Source: JAYPHU01 sp038127535 (GTDB lineage: Bacteria; Pseudomonadota; Alphaproteobacteria; Rhodospirillales; UBA2165). Taken from it: a stretch of DNA of 25,654 bases. The notes below the pieces were generated by a model. That model had not been told where the DNA came from. It made no database searches and saw only the letters and a program-made list of their open reading frames with translations. This document shows, piece by piece, positions 15,410 through 22,838 of this stretch. The first letter of the stretch is position 1, and each line of letters begins with the position of its first letter. The stretch lies in assembly GCA_038127535.1 (NCBI GenBank), contig JAYPHU010000037.1, positions 1-25,654 on the forward strand. Direction: 5' to 3'. Position numbers and translations under genes: made by a program.

Positions 15410-17050
15410 ATGTCTGATACGGCACACGCAGCTCACGATCATCACGACCACCACGATCACCGGCCGACCGGCTGGAAACGGTGGGCGTATTCGACCAATC
15501 ACAAAGATATCGGCACCATGTATCTGGCCATCTCTCTGCTCGCCGCAATTATCGGCGGCGCGGCGTCCATGGCTATCCGTGCGGAGCTTGCCCAGCCCGG
15601 CATCCAACTAATCGAGGATGCGCACTTCTACAACGTGCTGGTCACCGCCCACGGCTTCATCATGGTGTTCTTTGTGGTGATGCCGGCCCTGATCGGCGGC
15701 TTCGGCAACTGGTTTATTCCGCTGATGATCGGGACGCCGGATATGGCCTTCCCGCGAATGAACAATATCAGCTTCTGGCTTTTGGCAGCCGCCTTGGTGC
15801 TTCTGGTTATGTCCACGTTTGTGGCCGGCGGGTCCGGCGATGGCGCCGGCACCGGCTGGACAGTATATCCACCACTTTCAAACGCAGATTTCAGCGCCGG
15901 ACCTGCGGTCGACTTCGGTATTTTAGCTCTGCACTTGGCCGGTGCGTCCTCCATCCTGGGCGCCATCAACTTCATCACGACGATCATCAACATGCGGGCC
16001 CCAGGCATGACCTTCCACAAGATGCCCCTGTTTATCTGGGCCATGCTGGTTACCGCGTTCCTGCTGCTCCTGGCGATCCCGGTTTTGGCCGGCGCGCTGA
16101 CCATGCTGCTGACCGACCGGAACTTCGGTACGGCCTTCTTCTCGCCTGAGGGCGGCGGCGATCCAATTTTCTGGCAGCACCTGTTCTGGTTCTTCGGCCA
16201 TCCGGAAGTGTACATCATGGTGATCCCCGCCTTCGGCGTGGTGTCCCAGGTGGTGTCCACCTTCTCCAAGAAGCCGATCTTCGGCTATCTCGGCATGGCC
16301 TACGCCATGGCGGCGATCGGCGTGGTCGGCTTCGTTGTTTGGGCGCACCATATGTTCACGGTGGGCTTCAACGTGGAAACCCGAGCCTACTTCGTGCTGG
16401 CCACCATGGTAATCGCGGTGCCGACCGGCGTGAAAATCTTCAGCTGGCTGGCCACCATGTGGGGCGGCTCCATCGAGTTTAAAACCCCGATGCTATACGC
16501 CCTGGGCTTCATCTTCCTGTTCGTGGTCGGCGGCGTGACTGGTATTACTCTGGCCAACGTCGGCGTTGATATGGCGTTCCACGATACCTACTTCGTGGTC
16601 GCGCACTTCCACTATGTGCTGTCGATTGCCACCATCTACGCCATCTATTGCGGCATGTTCTACTGGCTCGGCAAGATGAGCGGCCGGCAGTACAACGAGA
16701 CGCTGGGCCAAATTCAATTTTGGGTTACCTTCGTCGGGGTCAACGTCCTGTTCTTCCCGCAGCACTTCCTCGGCATGGCCGGGATGCCGCGCCGGATTCC
16801 GGACTATCCGGACGCCTATGCGGGCTGGAACATGGTCAGCAGCATTGGCGCCGCCATCTCCCTGCTGGGGGCGCTGCTGTTCGTCTATATCCTGATCTCA
16901 ACGATCCGGTCGGGTAAAAAGGCAGAAGCCAATCCGTGGGGCGCCGGTGCGACCACGCTGGAATGGACCGTGGATTCCCCGGCGCCGTTCCACACTCACG
17001 AAGAAGCGCCGGACGTGCCCGACGACGCCGTGTATCAGCCCGCCGAGTAA
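15410..17050 (+). CDS. coxA: Cytochrome c oxidase subunit I (aa3 type)
   Basis: This 546-residue catalytic subunit reduces O2 and pumps protons. All metal ligands are present: H81 (heme a), H264 and Y268 in GHPEVY, the CuB pair H313-H314, and H399 and H401 (hemes a3 and a) in VAHFHYVL. E266 of HPEVY and D111 of the GTPDMAF loop mark an A-type enzyme with a D-channel. The ribosome-binding site TAGAGGAA precedes the ATG at 15410. An unusual feature is a histidine/aspartate-rich N-terminus, with seven histidines within residues 6-17 before the conserved WKRWAYSTNHKDIG. That extension could bind metal, but this is speculative. Confidence 0.98.
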   Translation: MSDTAHAAHDHHDHHDHRPTGWKRWAYSTNHKDIGTMYLAISLLAAIIGGAASMAIRAELAQPGIQLIEDAHFYNVLVTAHGFIMVFFVVMPALIGGFGNWFIPLMIGTPDMAFPRMNNISFWLLAAALVLLVMSTFVAGGSGDGAGTGWTVYPPLSNADFSAGPAVDFGILALHLAGASSILGAINFITTIINMRAPGMTFHKMPLFIWAMLVTAFLLLLAIPVLAGALTMLLTDRNFGTAFFSPEGGGDPIFWQHLFWFFGHPEVYIMVIPAFGVVSQVVSTFSKKPIFGYLGMAYAMAAIGVVGFVVWAHHMFTVGFNVETRAYFVLATMVIAVPTGVKIFSWLATMWGGSIEFKTPMLYALGFIFLFVVGGVTGITLANVGVDMAFHDTYFVVAHFHYVLSIATIYAIYCGMFYWLGKMSGRQYNETLGQIQFWVTFVGVNVLFFPQHFLGMAGMPRRIPDYPDAYAGWNMVSSIGAAISLLGALLFVYILISTIRSGKKAEANPWGAGATTLEWTVDSPAPFHTHEEAPDVPDDAVYQPAE

Positions 17051-17075
17051 TCCGGGTAGGGACGGTAAAACGGTT

Positions 17076-17732
17076 ATGACGGCAACGATAGATAAAGCCA
17101 CAGTACGGAGAGGCCGACAGAACAAGCGCCTGGGCCTCACCGCCACCAGCTTGTTTGCCGTTGCCTTCGGCATGGTCGGATTGGCCTATGCGTCGGAGCC
17201 GCTGTACAGGCTTTTCTGCCAGATCACCGGCTACGGCGGCACGACCCAAGTGGCGGATGCGTCTGAGCCCCCTGCGGCAATCGTTGATCAATACGTCACC
17301 GTCGAGTTTGACGCCAACGTCAATCGCAATCTTGCGTGGTCGTTCAAGCCGGTCCAGCGCTCGATCAAGGTCAAGATCGGCGAGCGGGCCCTGGCTTTTT
17401 ACGAGGCGACCAACATCTCCGACAAGCCGATCGTTGGGACAGCGACATTCAACGTGACGCCTTACCGGGTGGCCACCCATTTCGACAAGATCGATTGCTT
17501 CTGCTTTACGGAACAAGTGTTGCGCCCGGGCGAAACCATGCAGATGCCGGTGGCCTTCTTTGTCGATCCGGGGATGGTCAAAGACGATCATGCCAAGAAC
17601 ACCAAGGTCATTACACTGTCGTACACATTCTTCCAAAGCGACGATCAGTCCGCCGCGGAAAAAGTAACCGCTGCCGATCCGGCGGCAAAACCCATTGAAG
17701 AGGCCCGCGCGCCGGTCCGTCCCAAAGGATAG
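17076..17732 (+). CDS. ctaG: Cytochrome c oxidase assembly protein CtaG (COX11 family)
   Basis: This 218-residue copper chaperone is needed to build CuB in subunit I. It has one N-terminal membrane helix (about 18-40) followed by SEPLYRLFCQITGYGG with the conserved C48. The periplasmic immunoglobulin-like domain carries the copper motif CFCFTEQ (C141, C143) and the family ending KVITLSYTFF. I chose the ATG at 17076, 25 bases after the coxA stop, because it gives the usual length. The same frame is open further upstream but only as overlap with coxA. The absence of ctaB between coxA and this gene is noted elsewhere. Confidence 0.96.
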   Translation: MTATIDKATVRRGRQNKRLGLTATSLFAVAFGMVGLAYASEPLYRLFCQITGYGGTTQVADASEPPAAIVDQYVTVEFDANVNRNLAWSFKPVQRSIKVKIGERALAFYEATNISDKPIVGTATFNVTPYRVATHFDKIDCFCFTEQVLRPGETMQMPVAFFVDPGMVKDDHAKNTKVITLSYTFFQSDDQSAAEKVTAADPAAKPIEEARAPVRPKG

Positions 17733-17796
17733 TTGGGGATAGGCGGCAACCGGAAATGTTTAATTATCACTTAGCCAAGCATCGGGAAGTATAACC

Positions 17797-18627
17797 ATGG
17801 CGTCAGATACAGCTTCAGCGAAACAACAACCCTGGCACGTACCGGATCCGAGCCCGTGGCCGTTTGTCGGCACGATCTCGGCATTCGCGACCGCGGTGGG
17901 CCTGATCATTTTCATGCATTCGGCCAATCCCTGGCTGCTGGCCATCGGGTTTGTCGGGGTGCTCTACACCATGTACGCCTGGTGGAAGGACGTGATCGCC
18001 GAAGCCAATGACGGTAAATCCCACACCTCGCCGGTGAAGGTGGGCCTGCGCTACGGCATGCTGATGTTCATCGCGTCCGAAGTGATGTTCTTCTTCGCGT
18101 TCTTCTGGGCCTACTTCCATTCCAGCCTGCCGATTTTGAACCTGGTCGCCGGGCCCTGGCCGCCCGCAGGCATTGAAGCGCTGGGCGCGTCCGGCATTCC
18201 GATGGTCAACACGCTGCTGCTGATCACGTCGAGCCTGACGGTCACCGTCGCGCACCATGCACTATTGGAGGACAACCGGGATACGGTTGTAAAGTGGACC
18301 CTGTACACCGTCATCCTGGGTATCGTATTCCTGGGCGTTCAGATTTACGAATACGCCATCCTGCCGTTTGGACTCAGCGACGGTATTTATCCTTCGACCT
18401 TCTATCTGGCCACCGGCTTCCACGGCTTCCACGTGTTCGTCGGTACGGTCTTTTTGATCGTCTGCTACTTCCGCGCCAAGAAGGGGCACTTCACGGCAGA
18501 TACCCATGTGGGCTACGAGGCCGCGGCCTGGTACTGGCACTTCGTCGATGTGGTCTGGATTTTCCTCTACATCAACGTCTACTGGTGGGGAGCGTCCGAG
18601 TTCGGGCACCTGACCGTCGGCGGTTAA
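17797..18627 (+). CDS. coxC: Cytochrome c oxidase subunit III
   Basis: This 276-residue protein has seven predicted helices, the normal form for an aa3 subunit III. Diagnostic stretches are the N-terminal WHVPDPSPWP (about 13-22), the lipid-binding SEVMFFFAFFWAYFHSSL region (about 91-108) with the conserved glutamate, GFHGFHVFVGT (about 206-216), and the terminal WYWHFVDVVWIFLY followed by a tryptophan pair. It stabilises the oxidase core against turnover inactivation. It lies 64 bases after ctaG and 14 bases before the DUF983 gene, all on one likely transcript. Confidence 0.97.
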   Translation: MASDTASAKQQPWHVPDPSPWPFVGTISAFATAVGLIIFMHSANPWLLAIGFVGVLYTMYAWWKDVIAEANDGKSHTSPVKVGLRYGMLMFIASEVMFFFAFFWAYFHSSLPILNLVAGPWPPAGIEALGASGIPMVNTLLLITSSLTVTVAHHALLEDNRDTVVKWTLYTVILGIVFLGVQIYEYAILPFGLSDGIYPSTFYLATGFHGFHVFVGTVFLIVCYFRAKKGHFTADTHVGYEAAAWYWHFVDVVWIFLYINVYWWGASEFGHLTVGG

Positions 18628-18641
18628 TAGGGATATAGCGC

Positions 18642-19025
18642 GTGGTTGACGATCCCGCCCGTGCGCCGTCTCCCATCCGAAACGGAATTCTCGGCCGTTG
18701 CCCGCGTTGTGGCAGCGGCCGATTATATTCCGGCTATCTGAAAGTTGCTGATAGCTGCAGCGCCTGCGGGCTGGAATACGCGGGCCATGATGCCGGTGAC
18801 GGACCGGTGGTGCCGATCATGCTAGTCGTCGGGCTTGCTGTTGTGGGACTGGCGTTCTGGCTAGAGTTAAGCTTCACGCCGCCGGTTTGGGTGCACATGG
18901 TGCTGTGGCCGCCGGTTATCTCGGGTCTTTGCCTGGCGCTCCTGCCGCCGATCAAAGGCTTTTTCATCGGCGCTCAGTTCAAATACCGCGCGGTAGATAA
19001 CGAATTCCCCGACGAGGATGTGTAA
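18642..19025 (+). CDS. DUF983 family membrane protein
   Basis: This 127-residue protein starts with a zinc-ribbon-like module of two CxxC pairs (C20-C23 in GRCPRCGSG and C39-C42 in DSCSACGLEY), then two hydrophobic helices (about 58-76 and 83-104). This is the DUF983 layout. Members very often follow coxC in alphaproteobacteria, which suggests a part in oxidase assembly or metal handling, but no activity is established. GTG at 18642 is the chosen start, 14 bases after the coxC stop. In many relatives SURF1 would follow; here the next sequence is a decayed lipoprotein gene on the other strand. Confidence 0.9.
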   Translation: MVDDPARAPSPIRNGILGRCPRCGSGRLYSGYLKVADSCSACGLEYAGHDAGDGPVVPIMLVVGLAVVGLAFWLELSFTPPVWVHMVLWPPVISGLCLALLPPIKGFFIGAQFKYRAVDNEFPDEDV

Positions 19026-19034
19026 GCCGCTTCC

Positions 19035-19512
19035 TTAACGCTTCGACCGGATGTCTGACAGAAACCGGGCGTAGATACTGTTAATGGCCTGGCTGATGTG
19101 TCCGACGGCGGTACCGATGCTTGGATCGGCCGCGGGCTGATCCACCGTAAAGTGCCCGAAATGAACCAGCTTGCCCGAGCCAGTTTCCTTGAGGCCTAAC
19201 TCAACTTCGACGGCAATACCCGGTGTAGCCTCGGTGATTTGTTCGAACCGGATGATGTTGCCGGTGACGATATACTCCGGCTCCAAACGCAGTTCCGGTG
19301 TGACCACCGACTTGGTGAGGTTCGCCCGGCGCAGATAATTGGCCAACGCATTCTGCAGCATGATGGCCGGCGGCTCCGACCAGAAATGATAATGATAGGC
19401 CTGAAGCTGATTGCTGCCGACCCCGCTCATTTAGACAATCGGCCGGTTGGCGGTCAGGCCGTCTGCGACGAACCGATGGACCTCGATGGAGCCGTTCAGT
19501 TGCGCGCCGGCG
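19035..19512 (-). pseudogene. Truncated ABC-type transport auxiliary lipoprotein (PqiC-like), C-terminal remnant
   Basis: The open part (19035-19430, about 131 residues) reads like the C-terminal half of auxiliary lipoproteins that serve MlaE/PqiB-type lipid ABC importers: QLQAYHYHFWSEPP, then MLQNALANYLRRA and a beta-rich tail. Reading upstream in the same frame, a TAA at 19431-19433 interrupts otherwise family-like sequence (SIEVHRFVADGLTANRPIV-stop-MSGVGSNQ), where I would expect a tyrosine codon. The frame continues to about 19512, but the signal peptide, lipobox cysteine and N-terminal strands are missing. It has therefore both lost its 5' end and gained a nonsense codon. Its upstream end abuts a truncated HD-GYP gene on the opposite strand. 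Confidence 0.7.
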
Positions 19513-19515
19513 CTT

Positions 19516-19746
19516 TGCGACGTGTTTGATGCGCTGACCTCCGAGCGGCCCTACAAGAAAGCCTGGCCGATTAAAGAGGCGATCCAGTTCATCAAGGACA
19601 ATGCGGGGTCTCACTTTGATCCCAGCATGGCCGCCAAGTTCATCGAAATTATGCCGACGATCCTGGATATCCGGGAAAAATATGCGGATGAAGAGATCAG
19701 TTACGCCAATCCCCACCTGATGAGCGTCAAAGTACCCGCCGAATAG
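19516..19746 (+). pseudogene. Truncated HD-GYP domain protein, C-terminal remnant
   Basis: About 76 residues match the end of an HD-GYP cyclic-di-GMP phosphodiesterase or response regulator: DVFDALTSERPYKKAWP is the hallmark helix, followed by FIKDNAGSHFDP and a C-terminal tail. The metal-binding HD and GYP motifs that should precede it are absent. Sequence before about 19516 reads instead as the oppositely oriented lipoprotein remnant. The frame technically extends to an ATG at 19447, but those residues have no HD-GYP character. Without its catalytic half it cannot hydrolyse c-di-GMP. Confidence 0.72.
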
Positions 19747-19947
19747 GCTGGCGAACTTCCCGATCTATAGGCAAGATTGCGACGGAAATCCGGGTTTCCG
19801 GCGTTTGTCTTCCATAGAGGTTTCCAGGAGTGACATGTTTTGCAGGCCGCAACCGCCGCATTGCGTCTCGAGCGTGCCGGGGCTGCCCTTGGGGCAGAGA
19901 CCCGTCGTTCCAGCGGGCCAACTAGCCAAATGCACGATAGGGACACA

Positions 19948-20520
19948 ATGCCCCGCGAAGAGTTCGATCTCACCGACGAGATCGCGCTGATTGCCCGTCT
20001 CAAAGACGGGGAATCGGCGGCCTCCCGGCATCTGGTGGATATGCATCTGGACCGGCTGGTTAGCTACGCCTATCGCATGCTCAATGATATGGCGGAGGCC
20101 GAGGACGTGGCCCAGGAAACCTTCGTCCGGCTGTGGCGCAATTTGGACTCCTGGCGGCCGGAACGGCCCTTACTGCACTGGCTGCAGCGGGTGACCCATA
20201 ACCTCTGCATCGACCGGCTGCGCAAACGCAAACCGGTGTCGATCGATTCCGTACCTGATCTGGTGCACCAGGGGTTCAGCCCGGCCACCAACGTGTACCG
20301 GGAAGAGCTTGGCGCTTCCATTGAGGTGGCCATTCGGGAATTGCCTGACCGGCAACGCTCGGCCATCCTTCTGTGTCATCAGGAGGGGTACAGTAATATT
20401 GAAACGGCGGAGATCATGGAGATCAGCGTTGAAGCCGTGGAATCCCTGCTGGCGCGCGGCCGCCGCAGTTTAAGAGAGCAACTGGCGCAGCTTCGCCAGG
20501 AATTGGAAGGAGATTTGTAA
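19948..20520 (+). CDS. ECF-type RNA polymerase sigma factor
   Basis: This 190-residue sigma-70 family factor has a sigma region 2 (about 20-90, with MLNDMAEAEDVAQETFVRLWRN) and a sigma region 4 helix-turn-helix (about 128-180, with LPDRQRSAILLCHQEGYSNIETAEIM and VEAVESLLARGRRSLRE). The ATG at 19948 has AGGGAC five bases upstream and is preferred. Other in-frame starts are ATG 19930 and TTG 19840. The stop overlaps the next start as TAATG, so translation is coupled to the putative anti-sigma gene. With the downstream metal-sensor-like protein, the set resembles a CnrYXH-style regulatory unit, though the gene order differs. No clear autoregulated GGAAC/CGT promoter was found in the 200 bases upstream. 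Confidence 0.9.
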   Translation: MPREEFDLTDEIALIARLKDGESAASRHLVDMHLDRLVSYAYRMLNDMAEAEDVAQETFVRLWRNLDSWRPERPLLHWLQRVTHNLCIDRLRKRKPVSIDSVPDLVHQGFSPATNVYREELGASIEVAIRELPDRQRSAILLCHQEGYSNIETAEIMEISVEAVESLLARGRRSLREQLAQLRQELEGDL

Positions 20521-21008
20521 TGTCCGGAACTTCGCCGTCCAATGGAATGATGGACCTTGAGGCGTTCGAGGCTTTGTTGGACGCCCACGGGTTTGACGCC
20601 CGGACCTGGCCGGATGACCTTCGCGCACGTGCGGAGAAACTGCTGATCATGTCGCCGCAAGCACGGGAGCTATTGTCTCAAGATACCGTGCTCCGTGCAG
20701 AGTTGGATCACCTGCCCCTGGTCCACTCACCGGGCGATCTAAAGGCGAGGATTCTTACCGCCTTTAACCGGGATTGGGAAATGAGCCTGTTGGAAATGCT
20801 CTGGCCGTTCGGCCCGATCTGGCGTCCGGTGGCCGGTCTGGTGGCCGTGGCCGCGTTCGGCATTTATCTCGGCATGGGACCGCTGAACCAGGCCATGCCG
20901 CAAGCCGACGTCAACTTAGCGCTCGGCGATGAAATCGTTATTCTGGGCCAAAGCGAGGGCGAGAATATGGGCGAGATCGCCTTCGCCGAAATTGAAGGAA
21001 ACGAATAA
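20520..21008 (+). CDS. Putative anti-sigma factor, one membrane span
   Basis: This 162-residue protein has a cytoplasmic, helical N-terminal part (about 1-95), a single hydrophobic span (about 101-118, AGLVAVAAFGIYLGMG) and a short acidic periplasmic tail. I do not recognise a named domain. The one-base overlap with the sigma gene, the N-in single-span topology and the following CnrX-like gene point to an anti-sigma factor holding the sigma factor at the membrane. It lacks an obvious HxxxCxxC zinc motif, so it is not a classical ZAS protein. The function is inferred from context. Confidence 0.65.
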   Translation: MSGTSPSNGMMDLEAFEALLDAHGFDARTWPDDLRARAEKLLIMSPQARELLSQDTVLRAELDHLPLVHSPGDLKARILTAFNRDWEMSLLEMLWPFGPIWRPVAGLVAVAAFGIYLGMGPLNQAMPQADVNLALGDEIVILGQSEGENMGEIAFAEIEGNE

Positions 21009-21013
21009 CCCGC

Positions 21014-21511
21014 ATGACCCGCTTGATCCCGAAACGCCTGGCGATTGTTCTCTACTGCTCTCTCGCGGTGAACGTCCTACTGGCCGGCATCATTGCCGCC
21101 GTCTATTTCAAGGACCACCAGCGGCGCGGCGTGCGCGGCATGCTTTATTCCGTGCCCTGGGCGGCGCGGGTCATCGGTAAAGAGGTCCGGCCTAAGGCGC
21201 GGGAGCTGTACCGCTCCCGGCTGGAACAGATTCAGGCGAGCCGCGATAAGCTTAACCAAAACTATGAACAGGTGAACGCGGCCCTCGCCGCCGACCCGTT
21301 CGAGAAGGCCAAATTCGACACAGCCTTGAACGACCTCCGGGTGAATGCGCTCGCCCGCCAGGAAATGATCCACCGGGGCATGACCGAACTGGCCACGGGG
21401 CTCACCGCGGCTCAGCGCCGCAAGCTGGCCGATGAGGTCAAGAAATGGGCGGAGCGGCGCGAACGCCGCCGTCAACGTCGCCTGGAACATCTCCAAAAAG
21501 AAAGCCGGTAG
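21014..21511 (+). CDS. Periplasmic metal-sensor-like protein (CnrX/Spy/metal-resist family)
   Basis: This 165-residue protein has an N-terminal membrane anchor (about 9-28, SLAVNVLLAGIIAAVYF) followed by a long, charged, all-helical periplasmic domain (about 55-165). That is the plan of the heavy-metal-resist family (CnrX, ZraP, Spy). The sequence LTAAQRRKLADEV near 135 is the Spy-like helix pair signature. Few histidines or methionines suited to metal binding are present, so it may act as an envelope stress sensor or chaperone instead. It starts 5 bases after the putative anti-sigma gene and completes the three-gene operon. Confidence 0.8.
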   Translation: MTRLIPKRLAIVLYCSLAVNVLLAGIIAAVYFKDHQRRGVRGMLYSVPWAARVIGKEVRPKARELYRSRLEQIQASRDKLNQNYEQVNAALAADPFEKAKFDTALNDLRVNALARQEMIHRGMTELATGLTAAQRRKLADEVKKWAERRERRRQRRLEHLQKESR

Positions 21512-21530
21512 GGAGAGCTACTCAGCCGCC

Positions 21531-22625
21531 TTATTCAGCCGCCTGGGCAGCTGGCGGCGGGGTGGTTTCCTCGTTGATCATCCGCTCGATGGCCTTGCGG
21601 GCCGGGACCAGGGCGGCGTCGTGCTTGATGTTCACCAGCTCCTGATCCTGGGTCGCGGCCATGCAACGCTGCTGCTCCTCCAGGAACTCCAAATCCTCGT
21701 TGAAGGTGAAGGCGATCTGCTCGTGCAGGATTTTGGTCGCTTCCGGGTCCTGGGGCCTATAGCCATTATGGGCCGTCCAGAAATAATAGCAGCTGGTCTC
21801 CGTCCGGGGCGTGACGCCGTGATAGAGCCGGATGTTAAACCCGCCCGGTTTGCCCTCCCGGAACTCCCGTGCATTGCGGCCGACTTCCAGCGCGCCGGTC
21901 CACTGATCCACCGTGGTCGGCGCCTTGTATTCGAATTCTTGCCAGCGGTCGCACATCTGATCATCGTCCCAGCCCGCGCCAAGCTTATAAGTGGGCGGCG
22001 GTATGATGTTTTCCATCCAGCGGATGTAGTGCACGCCGGTGTCCTTCGGGGTAACCTCGAACTCGGCGTTGACCTGGCCCTTCTGATCCCCGCCACCGAT
22101 CGTGTTGCGGTGGATATAGGGTATGTGGGTGAGGTCCATCAAGTTGTCGATCAGGAGGTTATAGTTGCACTCGATCTCGTAGCAGTCGTGGATGTGCGGC
22201 CAGTTTTCATGATCGTCGTTCCACGGGAAATCGATGATCTTGTTGACATTGGCCTTGGCCGGGTCGCCCATCCAGACCCAGATGATTTCCTGATGCTCCA
22301 CCGTCGGATAGGACCGCACCTTGGCCTTTGACGGGATGGTCTTGGAGCCCGGCACGCTGACGCATTTGCCGTCGCCGCCGAAGATCAGCCCGTGATACCC
22401 GCATTGTAGTCCTTCCTCGACCACTTCGCCCAGGCTCAACGGCGTGGCCCGGTGGCAGCAGCGGTCCTCCAGCACATGAGCCTCGCCCTGCAGGTCCCGG
22501 TAGATGATCACATCCTCATTGAGGAGGGTCCGTTTCACCGGTTTGGCACCGGTCTCCACTTCGGAGTTCCAGGCGGCGTGGTACCAAGCGTTGTGCGGCC
22601 AGGGTTTTGAGGTGTTCAGGAACAT
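21531..22625 (-). CDS. Rieske non-heme iron oxygenase, VanA-like (aromatic O-demethylase type)
   Basis: This 364-residue oxygenase has an N-terminal Rieske domain with the [2Fe-2S] ligands C56-x-H58 and C75-x2-H78 (CGYHG). The catalytic domain's mononuclear iron site is D164, H167 and H172 (NLMDLTHIPYIH). Size, the WYHAAW opening and the LNEDVIIYRD strand fit the vanillate/dicamba O-demethylase group, whose reaction releases formaldehyde. The substrate is not predictable. I chose the ATG at 22625, with GGGAG upstream, over in-frame starts as far as 22733. No ferredoxin or reductase partner lies alongside. It is divergent from a formaldehyde dehydrogenase, which supports a demethylase role. 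Confidence 0.9.
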   Translation of the reverse strand: MFLNTSKPWPHNAWYHAAWNSEVETGAKPVKRTLLNEDVIIYRDLQGEAHVLEDRCCHRATPLSLGEVVEEGLQCGYHGLIFGGDGKCVSVPGSKTIPSKAKVRSYPTVEHQEIIWVWMGDPAKANVNKIIDFPWNDDHENWPHIHDCYEIECNYNLLIDNLMDLTHIPYIHRNTIGGGDQKGQVNAEFEVTPKDTGVHYIRWMENIIPPPTYKLGAGWDDDQMCDRWQEFEYKAPTTVDQWTGALEVGRNAREFREGKPGGFNIRLYHGVTPRTETSCYYFWTAHNGYRPQDPEATKILHEQIAFTFNEDLEFLEEQQRCMAATQDQELVNIKHDAALVPARKAIERMINEETTPPPAAQAAE

Positions 22626-22662
22626 CGGTGCTCTCCCGTCTTGAAATCTCTTAAACGTTGCT

Positions 22663-22732
22663 GTGACACGCCCGGTTGGCCCGGATCGTGGTGTGTCACT
22701 CTCTATATCATATGGTGACGAAAATTGTGTCA
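22663..22732. promoter_or_regulatory. Array of GTGAC/GTCAC half-sites between the Rieske gene and frmA
   Basis: Two inverted pairs lie in the divergent promoter. GTGACAC (22663-22669) faces GTGTCAC (22693-22699), a perfect 7-base inverted repeat. GTGAC (22715-22719) faces GTGTCA (22727-22732) around an A/T-rich spacer. A TATATCATAT stretch (22704-22713) lies between them and could be part of a -10 region. Such spacing suggests a dimeric repressor or activator acting on both genes. The regulator is unknown and not encoded in the window. Confidence 0.45.
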
Positions 22733-22838
22733 AAACGCAATATGCCGGGCTTTTTTGCGGCCGCCCGGCCCTTGACCCTCTCGGGCCGCTCCCCCAAAGT
22801 GCAACCAGAGAAACTTACGCCCAACCGAGAGGAAATTC

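Noticed and set aside
14435..15607. Minus-strand open frame of 390 residues across coxB
   Set aside because: It is antisense to coxB and the start of coxA, and its histidine/aspartate-rich translation resembles no protein family.
19035..19430. Intact small gene starting at ATG 19430
   Set aside because: Family-like sequence continues in frame beyond the TAA upstream, and the signal peptide and lipobox are missing, so it was called a pseudogene.
19784..19799. GGAAATCCGGGTTTCC inverted repeat as an ECF promoter or operator
   Set aside because: The five-base arms are short and the distance to a CGTT-like -10 is only about 12 bases, too close for an ECF promoter.
19840..19947. 36-residue N-terminal extension of the ECF sigma factor from TTG 19840
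   Set aside because: The extension does not resemble sigma factor sequence, and ATG 19948 has a well-placed AGGGAC.
19835..19990. 51-codon frame with a good AGGAG ribosome-binding site upstream of the sigma factor
   Set aside because: It overlaps the sigma gene out of frame and encodes a Pro/Cys-rich peptide without family features. A leader peptide is possible but unsupported.
21432..22331. Plus-strand open frame of 299 residues
   Set aside because: It overlaps the end of the metal-sensor gene and is antisense to the Rieske oxygenase, whose iron and Rieske ligands are unmistakable.
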